Positions 24,417 through 32,144 of a stretch of 37,961 bases of DNA are shown one piece after another. Location: NCBI GenBank assembly GCA_019113745.1, contig DXGV01000023.1:1-37961 (forward strand), read 5' to 3'. Made by a program: the position numbers and the translations under genes. This stretch comes from Candidatus Blautia intestinavium. GTDB lineage: Bacteria; Bacillota; Clostridia; Lachnospirales; Lachnospiraceae. The notes beneath the pieces were generated by a model, which worked only from the letters and a program-made list of their open reading frames with translations, was not told the origin of the DNA and searched no databases. Position 1 is the stretch's first letter. Each line of letters starts with the position of its first letter.

Positions 24417-24479
24417 GATGAGAAGAAGCGGTTAGGTGTGAACTGTAACTAAGAACCGACCGTAAATAAAAGAGTTTGC

Positions 24480-24518
24480 GCTGCCCCTCTTGTACATGAT
24501 GGGCAGCCGTGTTAAAAT
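24480..24518 (+). promoter_or_regulatory. Promoter of thiC leader, overlapping a hairpin
   Basis: TTGTAC (24490-24495), a 17-bp spacer and TAAAAT (24513-24518). GCTGCCC (24480-24486) can pair with GGGCAGC (24501-24507) across the -35; with no T-run after it, termination of the upstream gene here is doubtful. Confidence 0.55.
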
Positions 24519-24584
24519 AAAAATGTTATAAAACTTCCGCATTTAATGCGGGAGAACAAAAGGACCTGTAAAACAGGATCAAGC

Positions 24585-24671
24585 AAACGGGGAGCTTGTG
24601 GAAACAGGCTGAGAGTAAGCTGTATCGCTTTGACCCGCAAACCTGATTTGGATAATGCCAACGTAGGGAAC
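24585..24671 (+). ncRNA. TPP (THI element) riboswitch
   Basis: The conserved thiamine pyrophosphate aptamer cores are present in order: CGGGGAGC at 24588-24595, CTGAGAG at 24609-24615, GACCC at 24632-24636, ACCTGATTTGGATAATGCCA at 24641-24660 and CGTAGGGAA at 24662-24670. TPP binding should favour the terminator at 24692-24729 and switch off thiC, as known for this class in Firmicutes. Confidence 0.95.
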
Positions 24672-24691
24672 ATATGCATGAAGTCTGTGCG

Positions 24692-24729
24692 GACTGCAGT
24701 ATACCCGTTGGTATGCCGCAGTCTTTTTT
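24692..24729 (+). terminator. Riboswitch-controlled terminator
   Basis: GACTGCAGTATACC (24692-24705) pairs with GGTATGCCGCAGTC (24710-24723) with one mismatch and one wobble, followed by six or more T. It lies 20 bases after the TPP aptamer, fitting transcriptional attenuation. Confidence 0.85.
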
Positions 24730-24928
24730 ATTTAACAGATAGCACCGATGCTATTCTCTGCTGAATGAAAACGCTCTTCGATTTTACAGGTCTTTCAAGT
24801 CAGACCGGGGGCACCACTCTCTGATGAAAATGGAACTTGACAATATAAGGATATGCGCAGGTGCAAGTCACTGCAGAAGCAGTCGGCGCAGTTCATTTCG
24901 GCCCGATAGTGCAGGGCAGGGAGGAAAA
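24730..24928 (+). other. Long leader between the riboswitch terminator and thiC
   Basis: About 200 bases without a supported gene. An ATG at 24824 is in frame with thiC, but it lacks a good ribosome site and adds residues not found in ThiC. A small hairpin ACTGC-AGAA-GCAGT lies at about 24870-24883. A relative of the dispersed repeat (TAGCACCGATGCTA, 24740-24753) lies directly after the terminator. Confidence 0.45.
24740..24753 (-). repeat. Repeat relative after the riboswitch terminator
   Basis: TAGCACCGATGCTA contains, on the minus strand, TAGCATCGGTG, the first 11 bases of the copies at 22547 and 30570. The match then stops. Confidence 0.45.
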
Positions 24929-26239
24929 ATGACAGACTACACAACACAAATGGACGCGGCCCGTCAGGGAATTGTCACACCGCAGATGAAAATCGTGGCA
25001 GAGAAGGAACACTATGACGCAGAGGCGCTGAGAGAACTGATCGCAAAAGGCGAGGCGATCATTCCGTGCAACAGAAACCATAAGAGTTTAAGCCCCAGCG
25101 GGGTGGGAGCGAAGCTGAAGACAAAGATCAATGTGAATCTGGGCGTTTCCCGCGACTGGAAAGATGTGGACATGGAATATGAGAAGGTTCGTTCCGCAGT
25201 GGAAATGGGAGCGGAGGCTATTATGGATCTCAGTTCCTACGGCGACACCAGAAGTTTCCGCCGGAAGCTGACGGCGGAATGTCCGGCCATGATCGGCACG
25301 GTTCCTATCTATGACGCAGTGGTTTATTATCATAAAGCTCTGGGGAAGATCACCTCAGAGGAATGGATCGACATTGTGCGGATGCATGCGGAAGACGGAG
25401 TGGATTTCATGACGATCCACTGCGGCATGAACCGGGCTACGGCAGAACGCTTCAAGAACAATAAGCGTCTTATGAATATTGTATCCAGAGGCGGTTCCAT
25501 TATGTTTGCCTGGATGGAAATGACAGGGAAAGAGAACCCCTTCTATGAGCATTTTGATGAAATCCTGGATATCTGCAGAGAGTATGACATCACGCTGAGC
25601 CTGGGAGACGCCTGCCGTCCGGGCTGTCTGGCGGACGCTACCGATACCGCGCAGATCGAGGAACTGATCACTCTTGGCGAGCTGACGAAGCGCGCCTGGG
25701 CGAAGGATGTTCAGGTAATGATCGAAGGGCCGGGCCATATGCCTCTGAACCAGATCGCCGCCAATATGGAGATTCAGAAAACACTGTGCCACGGCGCGCC
25801 CTTTTACGTGTTGGGTCCTATCGTGACAGACGTTGCGCCGGGATATGACCATATCACATCCGCTATTGGCGGAGCTATTGCGGCTACGGCAGGAGCTTCT
25901 TTCCTCTGCTATGTGACTCCGGCGGAGCATCTCCGCCTTCCAAATGCAGCGGACGTCCGGGAAGGAATCGTTGCGGCGAAGATCGCGGCCCATGCTGCCG
26001 ATATTGCCAAGGGAGTTCCCGGCGCCGCAGAGTGGGATTATAAGATGAGCGAAGCCAGAAAGTGCCTTGACTGGGAGGAGATGTTCCGGCTCAGTATGGA
26101 TCCTGAGAAAGCGAGACGCTACCGCGCTGAGGCGAAGCCGGAGAAAGAAGACACCTGCAGCATGTGCGGGAATTTCTGCGCGGTGAAGAATACCAACAGG
26201 ATTCTGGACGGAGAGATCGTCACTATATTTGACGAATAA
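24929..26239 (+). CDS. thiC: Phosphomethylpyrimidine synthase ThiC
   Basis: A radical-SAM enzyme that converts aminoimidazole ribotide to HMP-phosphate in thiamine synthesis. It has 436 residues from ATG 24929, which follows AGGGAGG by about 5 bases; the frame extends upstream to 24824 but that part is not ThiC-like. Diagnostic stretches are [56 protein letters not shown] and [12 protein letters not shown]. The C-terminal cluster motif C410-SM-C413-GNF-C417 has the CX2CX3C spacing of short-form ThiC. It is controlled by the TPP riboswitch upstream. No other thiamine gene is in the window. Confidence 0.97.
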   Translation: MTDYTTQMDAARQGIVTPQMKIVAEKEHYDAEALRELIAKGEAIIPCNRNHKSLSPSGVGAKLKTKINVNLGVSRDWKDVDMEYEKVRSAVEMGAEAIMDLSSYGDTRSFRRKLTAECPAMIGTVPIYDAVVYYHKALGKITSEEWIDIVRMHAEDGVDFMTIHCGMNRATAERFKNNKRLMNIVSRGGSIMFAWMEMTGKENPFYEHFDEILDICREYDITLSLGDACRPGCLADATDTAQIEELITLGELTKRAWAKDVQVMIEGPGHMPLNQIAANMEIQKTLCHGAPFYVLGPIVTDVAPGYDHITSAIGGAIAATAGASFLCYVTPAEHLRLPNAADVREGIVAAKIAAHAADIAKGVPGAAEWDYKMSEARKCLDWEEMFRLSMDPEKARRYRAEAKPEKEDTCSMCGNFCAVKNTNRILDGEIVTIFDE

Positions 26240-26351
26240 AAGTCAACCTTACAGGATAATATGATTTCTTAGGCTAAAATTAGAAAATTTGAGATTGGAA
26301 CCGTAGAAGTCTGATTCAGACTGGGCCAGCGCAGGGTATTTTATATGTAGA

Positions 26352-26382
26352 GGCGGCACACTCCAGAGCGTGCTGCCTTTTC
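26352..26382 (+). terminator. Terminator after thiC
   Basis: GGCGGCAC (26352-26359) pairs with GTGCTGCC (26370-26377), with an inner CTC/GAG pairing, followed by TTTTC. It separates thiC from the convergent ImmA-like gene. Confidence 0.78.
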
Positions 26383-26396
26383 GTACACTGACGCTG
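26383..26396 (-). repeat. Degenerate repeat end after thiC
   Basis: GTACACTGACGCTG resembles the inner-to-outer tip GTACATTAACGCTA (right end of the 4751 element) and GTACATTGACTCTA (27649-27662). It abuts the thiC terminator. Confidence 0.4.
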
Positions 26397-26399
26397 TAT

Positions 26400-26954
26400 T
26401 CAGTCATCTGTTTTACGGATCGCTGTTTTTATATTTTTAAGAAATGTACTGTCAGAAACTGTCGGCGTGCCTGCTATATTATAGCCTTTCCGTTTCAATA
26501 CACGGAGTTTGAAATCCAGCAGCTCCGGAAGTACGTTTAGCTTCGATGCGGCCTCATAAAAACTGGTGTTACTGTCTGATAGTCCCAGAACTTCCTCATC
26601 ATTTATCAGGAGATCCGCGGCAAAGATATTAGCTTCATATTCCATAAGAGAGACGGTATCAAAAACAAGAAAATCATGAAACGCTTTTATCCCGCTGGAT
26701 CTTGTATGCAGGACGGCATGCCCCAGCTCATGGGCGGTGATTATCCTCTGGAATACCGGAGGCATATCGCTGTTGACAGTAACAGCGCGCATTCGGCTCT
26801 GGGACAGATAAAAACCTTTGCAGCATTTATTTCCGCTACCCATTGGCGCATAAAGCACAAGTATCCCCATCGCGCGGCAGAGACGGAAAGGATCTGTCTC
26901 CTTATATTTCTTTTTGATCTTCTGTACTTCACGGCTGATCATATCGACCGACAT
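26400..26954 (-). CDS. ImmA/IrrE family metallopeptidase
   Basis: A zinc peptidase-like protein of 184 residues. The gluzincin motif HELGHAVLH gives ligands H75 and H79 and catalytic E76, and YEANIFAADLLI supplies the downstream acidic helix with the third ligand. The ImmA/IrrE family cleaves a partner XRE repressor in response to stress; the XRE gene lies 24 bases upstream in the same operon. GGAGG sits 10 bases before the start at 26954. The basic, less ordered C-terminus lacks a further domain. Cleavage of the neighbouring XRE regulator is the natural hypothesis. Confidence 0.88.
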   Translation of the reverse strand: MSVDMISREVQKIKKKYKETDPFRLCRAMGILVLYAPMGSGNKCCKGFYLSQSRMRAVTVNSDMPPVFQRIITAHELGHAVLHTRSSGIKAFHDFLVFDTVSLMEYEANIFAADLLINDEEVLGLSDSNTSFYEAASKLNVLPELLDFKLRVLKRKGYNIAGTPTVSDSTFLKNIKTAIRKTDD

Positions 26955-26978
26955 AAAGTCTTATCCTCCGTAATATCT

Positions 26979-27410
26979 TTAGTTTTTCTTTTTCCTTCCA
27001 TAGGTTTTTCTGGCGGCTTCTTTACATTCCAGATAAGCCTTAGCAATGGCCTGGAAAAAAGCATCTTTGGATTCCTCGCTTAATTCTCCACCGGCAAAAA
27101 GAGCAGCATTGCGTTCCAGGAGTTCGTCCATCTCCCTGGCGGCGGAGTTGCCAAATTGTTTCTGCGCCTGGTCAATATATAGCATTTTTTCCATTCCATA
27201 CCGGGGATCTGTCACTTCTTTTCTGGAAAGGTAATCATAGGAAACATCCAGGGCCTTTGCCAGTTTCTTCATTGTGGAGGCACGGGCAATAACTCCGGCG
27301 GATTCATAAGAAGCGATCGTGCGCTGGGATACGCCGGTCTTGTCTGCGAGTTGCTGCTGTGTCAGTCCAGCAGCTTCCCGTGCCGCCCGGATCTTGTCTG
27401 AAAATGTCAT
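26979..27410 (-). CDS. XRE-family transcriptional regulator (ImmR-like)
   Basis: A 143-residue repressor-like protein. The HTH lies at about 6-60, with LTQQQLADKTGVSQRTIASYESG-like helices and YDYLSRKEV closing the domain. The C-terminal part is helical and acidic, then basic (RKTYGRKKKN), and could dimerise or be recognised by the ImmA-like protease. AAAGGAG precedes the ATG. Its promoter (27525-27553) is followed at once by a tandem operator-like repeat at 27499-27516, so autorepression is likely. The same operator flanks a promoter at 33366, suggesting a second target. Confidence 0.88.
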   Translation of the reverse strand: MTFSDKIRAAREAAGLTQQQLADKTGVSQRTIASYESAGVIARASTMKKLAKALDVSYDYLSRKEVTDPRYGMEKMLYIDQAQKQFGNSAAREMDELLERNAALFAGGELSEESKDAFFQAIAKAYLECKEAARKTYGRKKKN

Positions 27411-27498
27411 TTTCTTCTCTCCTTTAATAAATTTTACAAGAAAACTTTGCTGATTTCATGGAACTAGTGAAAATATTTTATTCTGATACAGAACAAAG

Positions 27499-27516
27499 AT
27501 GAAGTTTATGAAGTTG
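27499..27516. promoter_or_regulatory. Tandem operator ATGAAGTTTATGAAGTTG at the XRE promoter
   Basis: Two 9-bp copies of ATGAAGTTK lie just downstream of the XRE -10 (27525-27530, minus strand), a position that would block transcription. A second tandem pair is at 33399-33416, and one inverted copy at 33341-33349. Confidence 0.6.
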
Positions 27517-27524
27517 CTAATATA

Positions 27525-27553
27525 ATATTAGTCTATAAACAGCATCATGTCAA
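27525..27553 (-). promoter_or_regulatory. Promoter of the XRE-ImmA operon
   Basis: On the minus strand, TTGACA (27548-27553), a 17-bp spacer and TAATAT (27525-27530) form a near-consensus promoter. Confidence 0.75.
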
Positions 27554-27611
27554 TGCATGGAGTTTATAATCTCTGAACAGGTTATGTTTGTTATTTTGTT
27601 TTTGAAATACT

Positions 27612-27662
27612 TAGCGTTAATGTACAAGGGGCAACCGTATTGTCCCCTGTACATTGACTCTA
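27612..27662. repeat. 51-bp mini-copy of the MITE-like element
   Basis: The left arm TAGCGTTAATGTACAAGGGG (27612-27631) is identical to the end of the 277-bp element. The right arm CCCCTGTACATTGACTCTA (27644-27662) is its inverted partner with a few changes. Only CAACCGTATTGT lies between them, and ACCGTATTGTCCCC is also shared with the right end of the long element. The rest of the 27411-27852 gap holds only promoters. Confidence 0.8.
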
Positions 27663-27790
27663 ATATAAAATCTGGCATAATACGGGGAGCTGCTGAAAAA
27701 GGAGATATCCTTATCAACAGCTCCTTATTAAAAAATAATCACAGACCTGTTACATAATATTTAATTTTGTTTTAATAAGAGGAATTATAA

Positions 27791-27818
27791 TTGACTTTAA
27801 CTGTATTTTGTGTAGAAT
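27791..27818 (+). promoter_or_regulatory. Candidate promoter of the GNAT-ACP-MBOAT operon
   Basis: TTGACT (27791-27796), a 16-bp spacer and TAGAAT (27813-27818), 35 bases ahead of the ATG at 27853. Confidence 0.6.
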
Positions 27819-27852
27819 GAGTAGTAAATAATTCTGTATTAGGTATGAAAGA

Positions 27853-28680
27853 ATGATGAAAATTGAGAATCTTGAACAATATACAGATTTTTTGAATAAA
27901 TATCAGAAAGAATTTCCGGATATAATATACAATCATATGATGCTGCCCGGAGAAGCCGCTTCTCATATAGAAAGAGGCAGGTTTTATTGCGAGGAACAGG
28001 AAACGGGAATTGTTTTTCTGGTAAGGGAAAAAGATTTTTATAAACTGTATTTTTATGTCCCTGAAAGGGCAGAGATCCATGTGCCGGAGACGGACAGGCC
28101 GCGACTGTTGGAGTATATTTCTGCAGAGGGAAGGGAAGATCCCCAGGTTGAGAAGATGCGGAAAAAAACAGAAGCGCTGGGATTCCGGCCTTATGTGAGG
28201 AACAAAAGGCACAGAGCGCTGATTCGCGACGAATACCTGATCCCGCTGGACACAGGATATCTGAGAGAGGATCTTTTGTGGAAATATGCTTCAGAGAAAG
28301 ACGCGGCGTCCATTTATCGTCTGTGGACGGTGATGGATATTTATAATTCCACCATACCGGAAGAGCGGGAATTTGCGGCAATGATTGCGGCGAAAGAACT
28401 TCTTACCGTATGGAAGGAAGGGCGTATGTGCGGCGTTGTGCGCATAAAGCAGGAAAACCGCAGAACAGGTTCTATGTGGCTGATGGCTGTGGATCAGGAA
28501 TACCGCCGTCAGGGGATCGCTACAGAACTGTATAAGCTGTCTATGTCTGTTTTAAAATCCCGAGGATACAGCCAGGTGATCGAATGGTGCGATGAAACAA
28601 ATCAGGCGATTCTCTCTGTCAGTGGAAGATTTGGCTTTCAGCCGGATGGAACTGTATCAGAGACTTATATCCTGAAATGA
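27853..28680 (+). CDS. GNAT-family N-acetyltransferase
   Basis: A 275-residue cytoplasmic protein. The C-terminal half (about 145-275) is a GNAT domain: MWLMAVDQEYRRQGIATELYKLSM gives the acetyl-CoA binding loop (RRQGIA), and CDETNQAILSVSGRFGFQPDG gives the closing strand and helix. The N-terminal half is a separate alpha/beta region, possibly a second degenerate acyltransferase fold. Tandem ATGs at 27853 and 27856 leave the start uncertain by one residue. It is first gene of a likely operon with an acyl carrier protein, MBOAT, adenylation enzyme and SGNH protein. It may N-acylate the amino acid or amine handled by that pathway (inference). Confidence 0.8.
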   Translation: MMKIENLEQYTDFLNKYQKEFPDIIYNHMMLPGEAASHIERGRFYCEEQETGIVFLVREKDFYKLYFYVPERAEIHVPETDRPRLLEYISAEGREDPQVEKMRKKTEALGFRPYVRNKRHRALIRDEYLIPLDTGYLREDLLWKYASEKDAASIYRLWTVMDIYNSTIPEEREFAAMIAAKELLTVWKEGRMCGVVRIKQENRRTGSMWLMAVDQEYRRQGIATELYKLSMSVLKSRGYSQVIEWCDETNQAILSVSGRFGFQPDGTVSETYILK

Positions 28681-28753
28681 TAAGAGAATCTGTCCGGCGG
28701 CCTTATGGCCTCTGTTCAGAAATAAAAAAGAAAAATGGAAAGAGGAAACGCAA

Positions 28754-28981
28754 ATGAAAGAAAAAGTGATTGAAATTCTAACAGAGGTTCGTCCTGACAT
28801 TGATTTAAGCGGAGAAGTGAAGTTTATTGACGACGGCGAGCTGGAATCCCTGGACGTAGTGGCGCTGGTAGGCGAACTGAATGACGAATTTGACATTAAC
28901 ATTTCCGTGAAGCATCTCATCCCGGAAAATTTTAATTCTGTAGACGCAATCGTAAAGCTGATCGAATCCTTACAGGAGTAA
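28754..28981 (+). CDS. Acyl carrier protein (DltC-like)
   Basis: A 75-residue acidic four-helix carrier. The phosphopantetheine site is S32 in DDGELESLDVVALVGEL, with the family's D/E-S-L core. ISVKHLIPENFNSVDAIVKLI forms helices 3 and 4. GAGG precedes the ATG, and the MBOAT gene starts 5 bases after its stop. By analogy with Dlt systems it carries an aminoacyl or acyl thioester, loaded by the AMP-binding enzyme at 30633 and delivered to the MBOAT enzyme. The acidic surface and DltC-like length fit this. It is not a fatty-acid AcpP, since no fatty-acid synthesis genes are near. Confidence 0.85.
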   Translation: MKEKVIEILTEVRPDIDLSGEVKFIDDGELESLDVVALVGELNDEFDINISVKHLIPENFNSVDAIVKLIESLQE

Positions 28982-28985
28982 AGTT

Positions 28986-30572
28986 ATGTCTTTTGTATCT
29001 ATAAGCTTTATCATCTTTACTGCGGCAGCGGCAGGCGTATATTTTCTCTGTCCGGCGAAATACCGGTGGTGCGTCCTGCTGGCTGCCAGCCAGATCTTTT
29101 ATCTTCTGTCAAGTCCCCGAAGTTATGTTTTTTTACTCTTTACCACTGCAGTGACATTTGCCGGAGGGCTTTTTATCCAACGGCAGACGGATGACTGCAA
29201 GGCTTATGTAAAGGAGCATAAGGAAGAGCTTGACCGTAAACAGAAAAAAGAGATTAAGGCAAAATATGAGAAAAGGAAACGTGGTGTTCTTTTACTTGTG
29301 CTGCTGGCGGATTTTGGCGTCCTTGCATTTGTAAAATATTTCAGGGTTTATATCAACATGCTTTCCGAGACGCTCCATCTGGACTGGCTCCATTTTGACG
29401 CCGGGATACTGATTCCGCTGGGGATTTCTTTCTATACCTTCCAGTCTGTAGGCTATCTGATCGATATTTACCGGGAGCAGTATAAAGCGGACCGGAATCC
29501 GGCAAAATTTGCTCTTTTTGTGTCATGGTTCCCCCAGATCATCCAGGGGCCCATCAGCAGGTATGACCAACTGGCGGAGCAGCTCTACGAACCGCATTCC
29601 TTCCAGTACGAGCGGATCAAGTTCGGCGTTCAGCTTATGATGTGGGGATGGTTCAAAAAGCTGGTGATCGCCGACCGTGTGGGCATATTTGTGGATCAGG
29701 TCTTTAGCCGTTATACAGAGTATACTGGATTTTACGCCATACTTGGCGTGATCGGGTATACGATCCAGATTTACGGAGACTTTTCAGGAGGAATGGATAT
29801 TGCGAGGGGAGTGTCGCAGATTTTTGGAATTGACCTGACGCTGAATTTTAAACGGCCGTATTTTGCTGCCAGCATTCCTGAATTCTGGCGGAGATGGCAT
29901 ATTACTCTGGGTTCCTGGTGCCGGGATTACATTTTCTATCCTATTTCTCTTTCAAAATTCTTCGGTAAACTTGGAAAAAATTCCCGGAAATTCCTTGGGG
30001 AAAGGATTGGGAAATTAATTCCCGTTATTTTTGCCCAGCTCATTACATTTTTTGTGATCGGTATCTGGCACGGCGCGGAATTCAAATATATTGCCTATGG
30101 TCTTTACCAGGCAGTGTTCATTATAGGTGGAATCCTTTTTGAACCTTATATCATCCGTCTGACCAGACTTCTCAGAATCAATACAAAAGCTTTCAGTTGG
30201 CGGCTGTTTCAAATCTGCAGGACCTTCCTTCTGGTAGTGATCGGGAGATTTTTTTCAAGGGGCGTCAGCTTTTCCGCTGCAGTCTGGATGATGAGGCACA
30301 GCCTGGACTTTAATCCGGGGATCCTTTTTAATGGATCTGTTTTTACGCTGGGACTTACAGCCCAGGATTTTATCCTGCTGGGCTTCTGTCTTGTATTCTG
30401 GATTGCAGTCAGTGTGATCCAGGAATGCGGCTACAGTGTCCGGGAACTGATATCCCGGCAGAACGCGGTGTTCCGGTGGATGATATATCTTGCCGGGGGA
30501 TTTTCTATTGTGATTTTTGGAGTCTATGGGATGGGATACGATGCGAAATCCTTTATTTACAGGGGATTTTAG
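28986..30572 (+). CDS. MBOAT family membrane O-acyltransferase (DltB/AlgI-like)
   Basis: A polytopic acyltransferase of 528 residues that passes an activated acyl group across the membrane to a surface alcohol. Conserved MBOAT blocks are PLGISFYTFQSVGYLIDIYR, WFPQIIQGPISRY, FSGGMDIARGVSQIFG, IPEFWRRWHITLG (H305) and FFVIGIWHGAEFKYIAYGL (catalytic-type H362). About ten or eleven membrane segments are visible, plus a charged cytoplasmic loop near residues 75-100. It sits between the carrier protein and the adenylation gene, the classical DltB position. Its TAG stop is the start of a dispersed repeat copy. GC and codon use match the operon. Confidence 0.9.
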   Translation: MSFVSISFIIFTAAAAGVYFLCPAKYRWCVLLAASQIFYLLSSPRSYVFLLFTTAVTFAGGLFIQRQTDDCKAYVKEHKEELDRKQKKEIKAKYEKRKRGVLLLVLLADFGVLAFVKYFRVYINMLSETLHLDWLHFDAGILIPLGISFYTFQSVGYLIDIYREQYKADRNPAKFALFVSWFPQIIQGPISRYDQLAEQLYEPHSFQYERIKFGVQLMMWGWFKKLVIADRVGIFVDQVFSRYTEYTGFYAILGVIGYTIQIYGDFSGGMDIARGVSQIFGIDLTLNFKRPYFAASIPEFWRRWHITLGSWCRDYIFYPISLSKFFGKLGKNSRKFLGERIGKLIPVIFAQLITFFVIGIWHGAEFKYIAYGLYQAVFIIGGILFEPYIIRLTRLLRINTKAFSWRLFQICRTFLLVVIGRFFSRGVSFSAAVWMMRHSLDFNPGILFNGSVFTLGLTAQDFILLGFCLVFWIAVSVIQECGYSVRELISRQNAVFRWMIYLAGGFSIVIFGVYGMGYDAKSFIYRGF

Positions 30573-30585
30573 CATCGGTGTACAA
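30570..30585 (+). repeat. Repeat copy supplying the MBOAT stop codon
   Basis: TAGCATCGGTGTACAA is identical to 22547-22562. It lies inside the acylation operon, between the MBOAT and adenylation genes. Confidence 0.7.
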
Positions 30586-30632
30586 AAGGATACGGAGCGG
30601 ATAACTGTCAGTATGTAAAGAAAGGATAAGAC

Positions 30633-32141
30633 ATGATTATTAATATTTTGGAATATCTGGAACAGGCCCAGGACAAATATGCGGAGAAAGTCCTGTACAG
30701 GGATGAAAAAAACGAGATAACGTTTCATGACGCCTTTTTGAAAGCCCGCAGATGGGGAAGTTTTCTTGCAGAACACACTTCTCCCCGAAATCCGGTTTTT
30801 GTCATTACAGACAAGACGGTTACAACGCCGATCCTCTTTTTGGCGGTTCTTTACAGCGGATGCTTTTACGTGCCTATCGATATGGAACTGCCGAAATACC
30901 GCCTGAAGCTGATATTGGATACAGTGCAGGCGGATCTGATGGTGACGGAAGAGAACTTCCTGGCGGATGCAGAAGAACTGGGATTCTCCGGAAAGATCAT
31001 TTCCACCGGAGATCTGGAGAAGGCAGAGGAAGATCCGAAGAAGCTGGAGGCCGTTCGCAGCCAGGTGATGGATGTGGATCCGGCGTATGTGATCTTTACA
31101 TCAGGATCTACAGGGATACCAAAAGGCGTGGTAGAGTCCCACAGGCAGTTGATCGACTATATTGAAGCCTTTTCTGAAACCTTTGGAATAGGGGAGGATG
31201 ATATTTTCGGGAACCAGTCTCCGCTGGATTATGTAGCGGCGCTGCGGGATCTGTATCTTCCCTTGAAAACGGGCGCCAGCACGGTGTTGATCCCCAGGAA
31301 GTATTTTTCCCTGCCAGTCCGTCTGTTCCAGTATCTGAATGAAAATAAGGTGACGACCATCTGCTGGGTGACAGGCGCGCTTACGCTCTGCTCGGAGCTT
31401 GGAATCTTTGAAGAAATACGACCGGAGTTTGTAAAGAAGGTGTTTTTTACAGGCTCTGTAATGCCGTGCAGACATCTGCGGGTATGGCAGGAAAACCTTC
31501 CCGGCGCCCTTTTTGTAAATCATTACGGCCCCACGGAGATCACGGCGAGCTGTACCTGGTATGTGGTGGATCACCTGGTATCAGAGGATGAAACCCTTCC
31601 CATCGGACAGCCCTTCCGGAACACAAATATTCTTCTCCTTACAGAAGACGGAAAGGAAGCGGCTCCCGGTGAAACGGGTGAGATTTATGTACGGGGAACC
31701 TCTCTGGCGTTGGGATATTACAGGAATCCGGAAAAAACGAAGGAGGTTTTTGTAAGGAATCCTCTGAATCCAATTTACGACGAGATTGTATACCGGACTG
31801 GCGATCTGGGCAAATATAACGAAAAAGGAGAGCTGCTTTTCTGCGGAAGAAAGGATGCGCAGATCAAGCATATGGGGCACCGTGTAGAGTTGGGGGAGAT
31901 TGAGACAGCGGCGCTGTCCATGCCGGAGATCCAGGAGGCGGCCTGCCTGTATCAGAAGGAAAAGCAGCAGATATGGCTGTTTTATACAGGCGGTAATGTT
32001 TCTTCCCGCGAGATCGCCGGATATTTAAGGGAACGGCTGCCCAATTATATGATACCAAGGAAGTTCTGTGCGATGGAGCAGATGCCCCTGAACTTTAACG
32101 GCAAAATAAATATGAATGAATTAAGGGAAAAGATGAAATAG
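30633..32141 (+). CDS. AMP-binding (adenylation) enzyme, DltA-like
   Basis: An adenylate-forming ligase of 502 residues that activates a carboxylic or amino acid with ATP and loads it on the carrier protein. Core motifs: FTSGSTGIPKG (155-165), YGPTE (298-302), GEIYVRGTSLALGYY near 349, YRTGDLG (387-393), KHMGHRVELGEIE near 412 and the C-terminal lysine K491 in NGKIN. Length and closing domain fit DltA. The acceptor pocket segment NQSPLDYVAALRDLYLPL differs from the F-S-F-D-LS-type motif common in D-alanine ligases, so the substrate may not be D-alanine. It ends 3 bases before the SGNH-like gene. Confidence 0.88.
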   Translation: MIINILEYLEQAQDKYAEKVLYRDEKNEITFHDAFLKARRWGSFLAEHTSPRNPVFVITDKTVTTPILFLAVLYSGCFYVPIDMELPKYRLKLILDTVQADLMVTEENFLADAEELGFSGKIISTGDLEKAEEDPKKLEAVRSQVMDVDPAYVIFTSGSTGIPKGVVESHRQLIDYIEAFSETFGIGEDDIFGNQSPLDYVAALRDLYLPLKTGASTVLIPRKYFSLPVRLFQYLNENKVTTICWVTGALTLCSELGIFEEIRPEFVKKVFFTGSVMPCRHLRVWQENLPGALFVNHYGPTEITASCTWYVVDHLVSEDETLPIGQPFRNTNILLLTEDGKEAAPGETGEIYVRGTSLALGYYRNPEKTKEVFVRNPLNPIYDEIVYRTGDLGKYNEKGELLFCGRKDAQIKHMGHRVELGEIETAALSMPEIQEAACLYQKEKQQIWLFYTGGNVSSREIAGYLRERLPNYMIPRKFCAMEQMPLNFNGKINMNELREKMK

Positions 32142-32144
32142 GAT

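Noticed and set aside
24480-24507. GCTGCCC/GGGCAGC hairpin as terminator of the acyltransferase gene
   Set aside because: No T-run follows on either strand, and it overlaps the thiC promoter.
24824-24928. N-terminal extension of ThiC from ATG 24824
   Set aside because: No ribosome site, and the sequence is unlike ThiC; AGGGAGG supports ATG 24929.
26308-26322. AGTCTGA-T-TCAGACT palindrome after thiC
   Set aside because: A loop of one base cannot form a hairpin, and no promoter is near; a chance palindrome is possible.
27557-27757. 66-codon plus-strand frame between XRE and GNAT
   Set aside because: It runs through the 51-bp repeat element, has no ribosome site and no recognisable motif.
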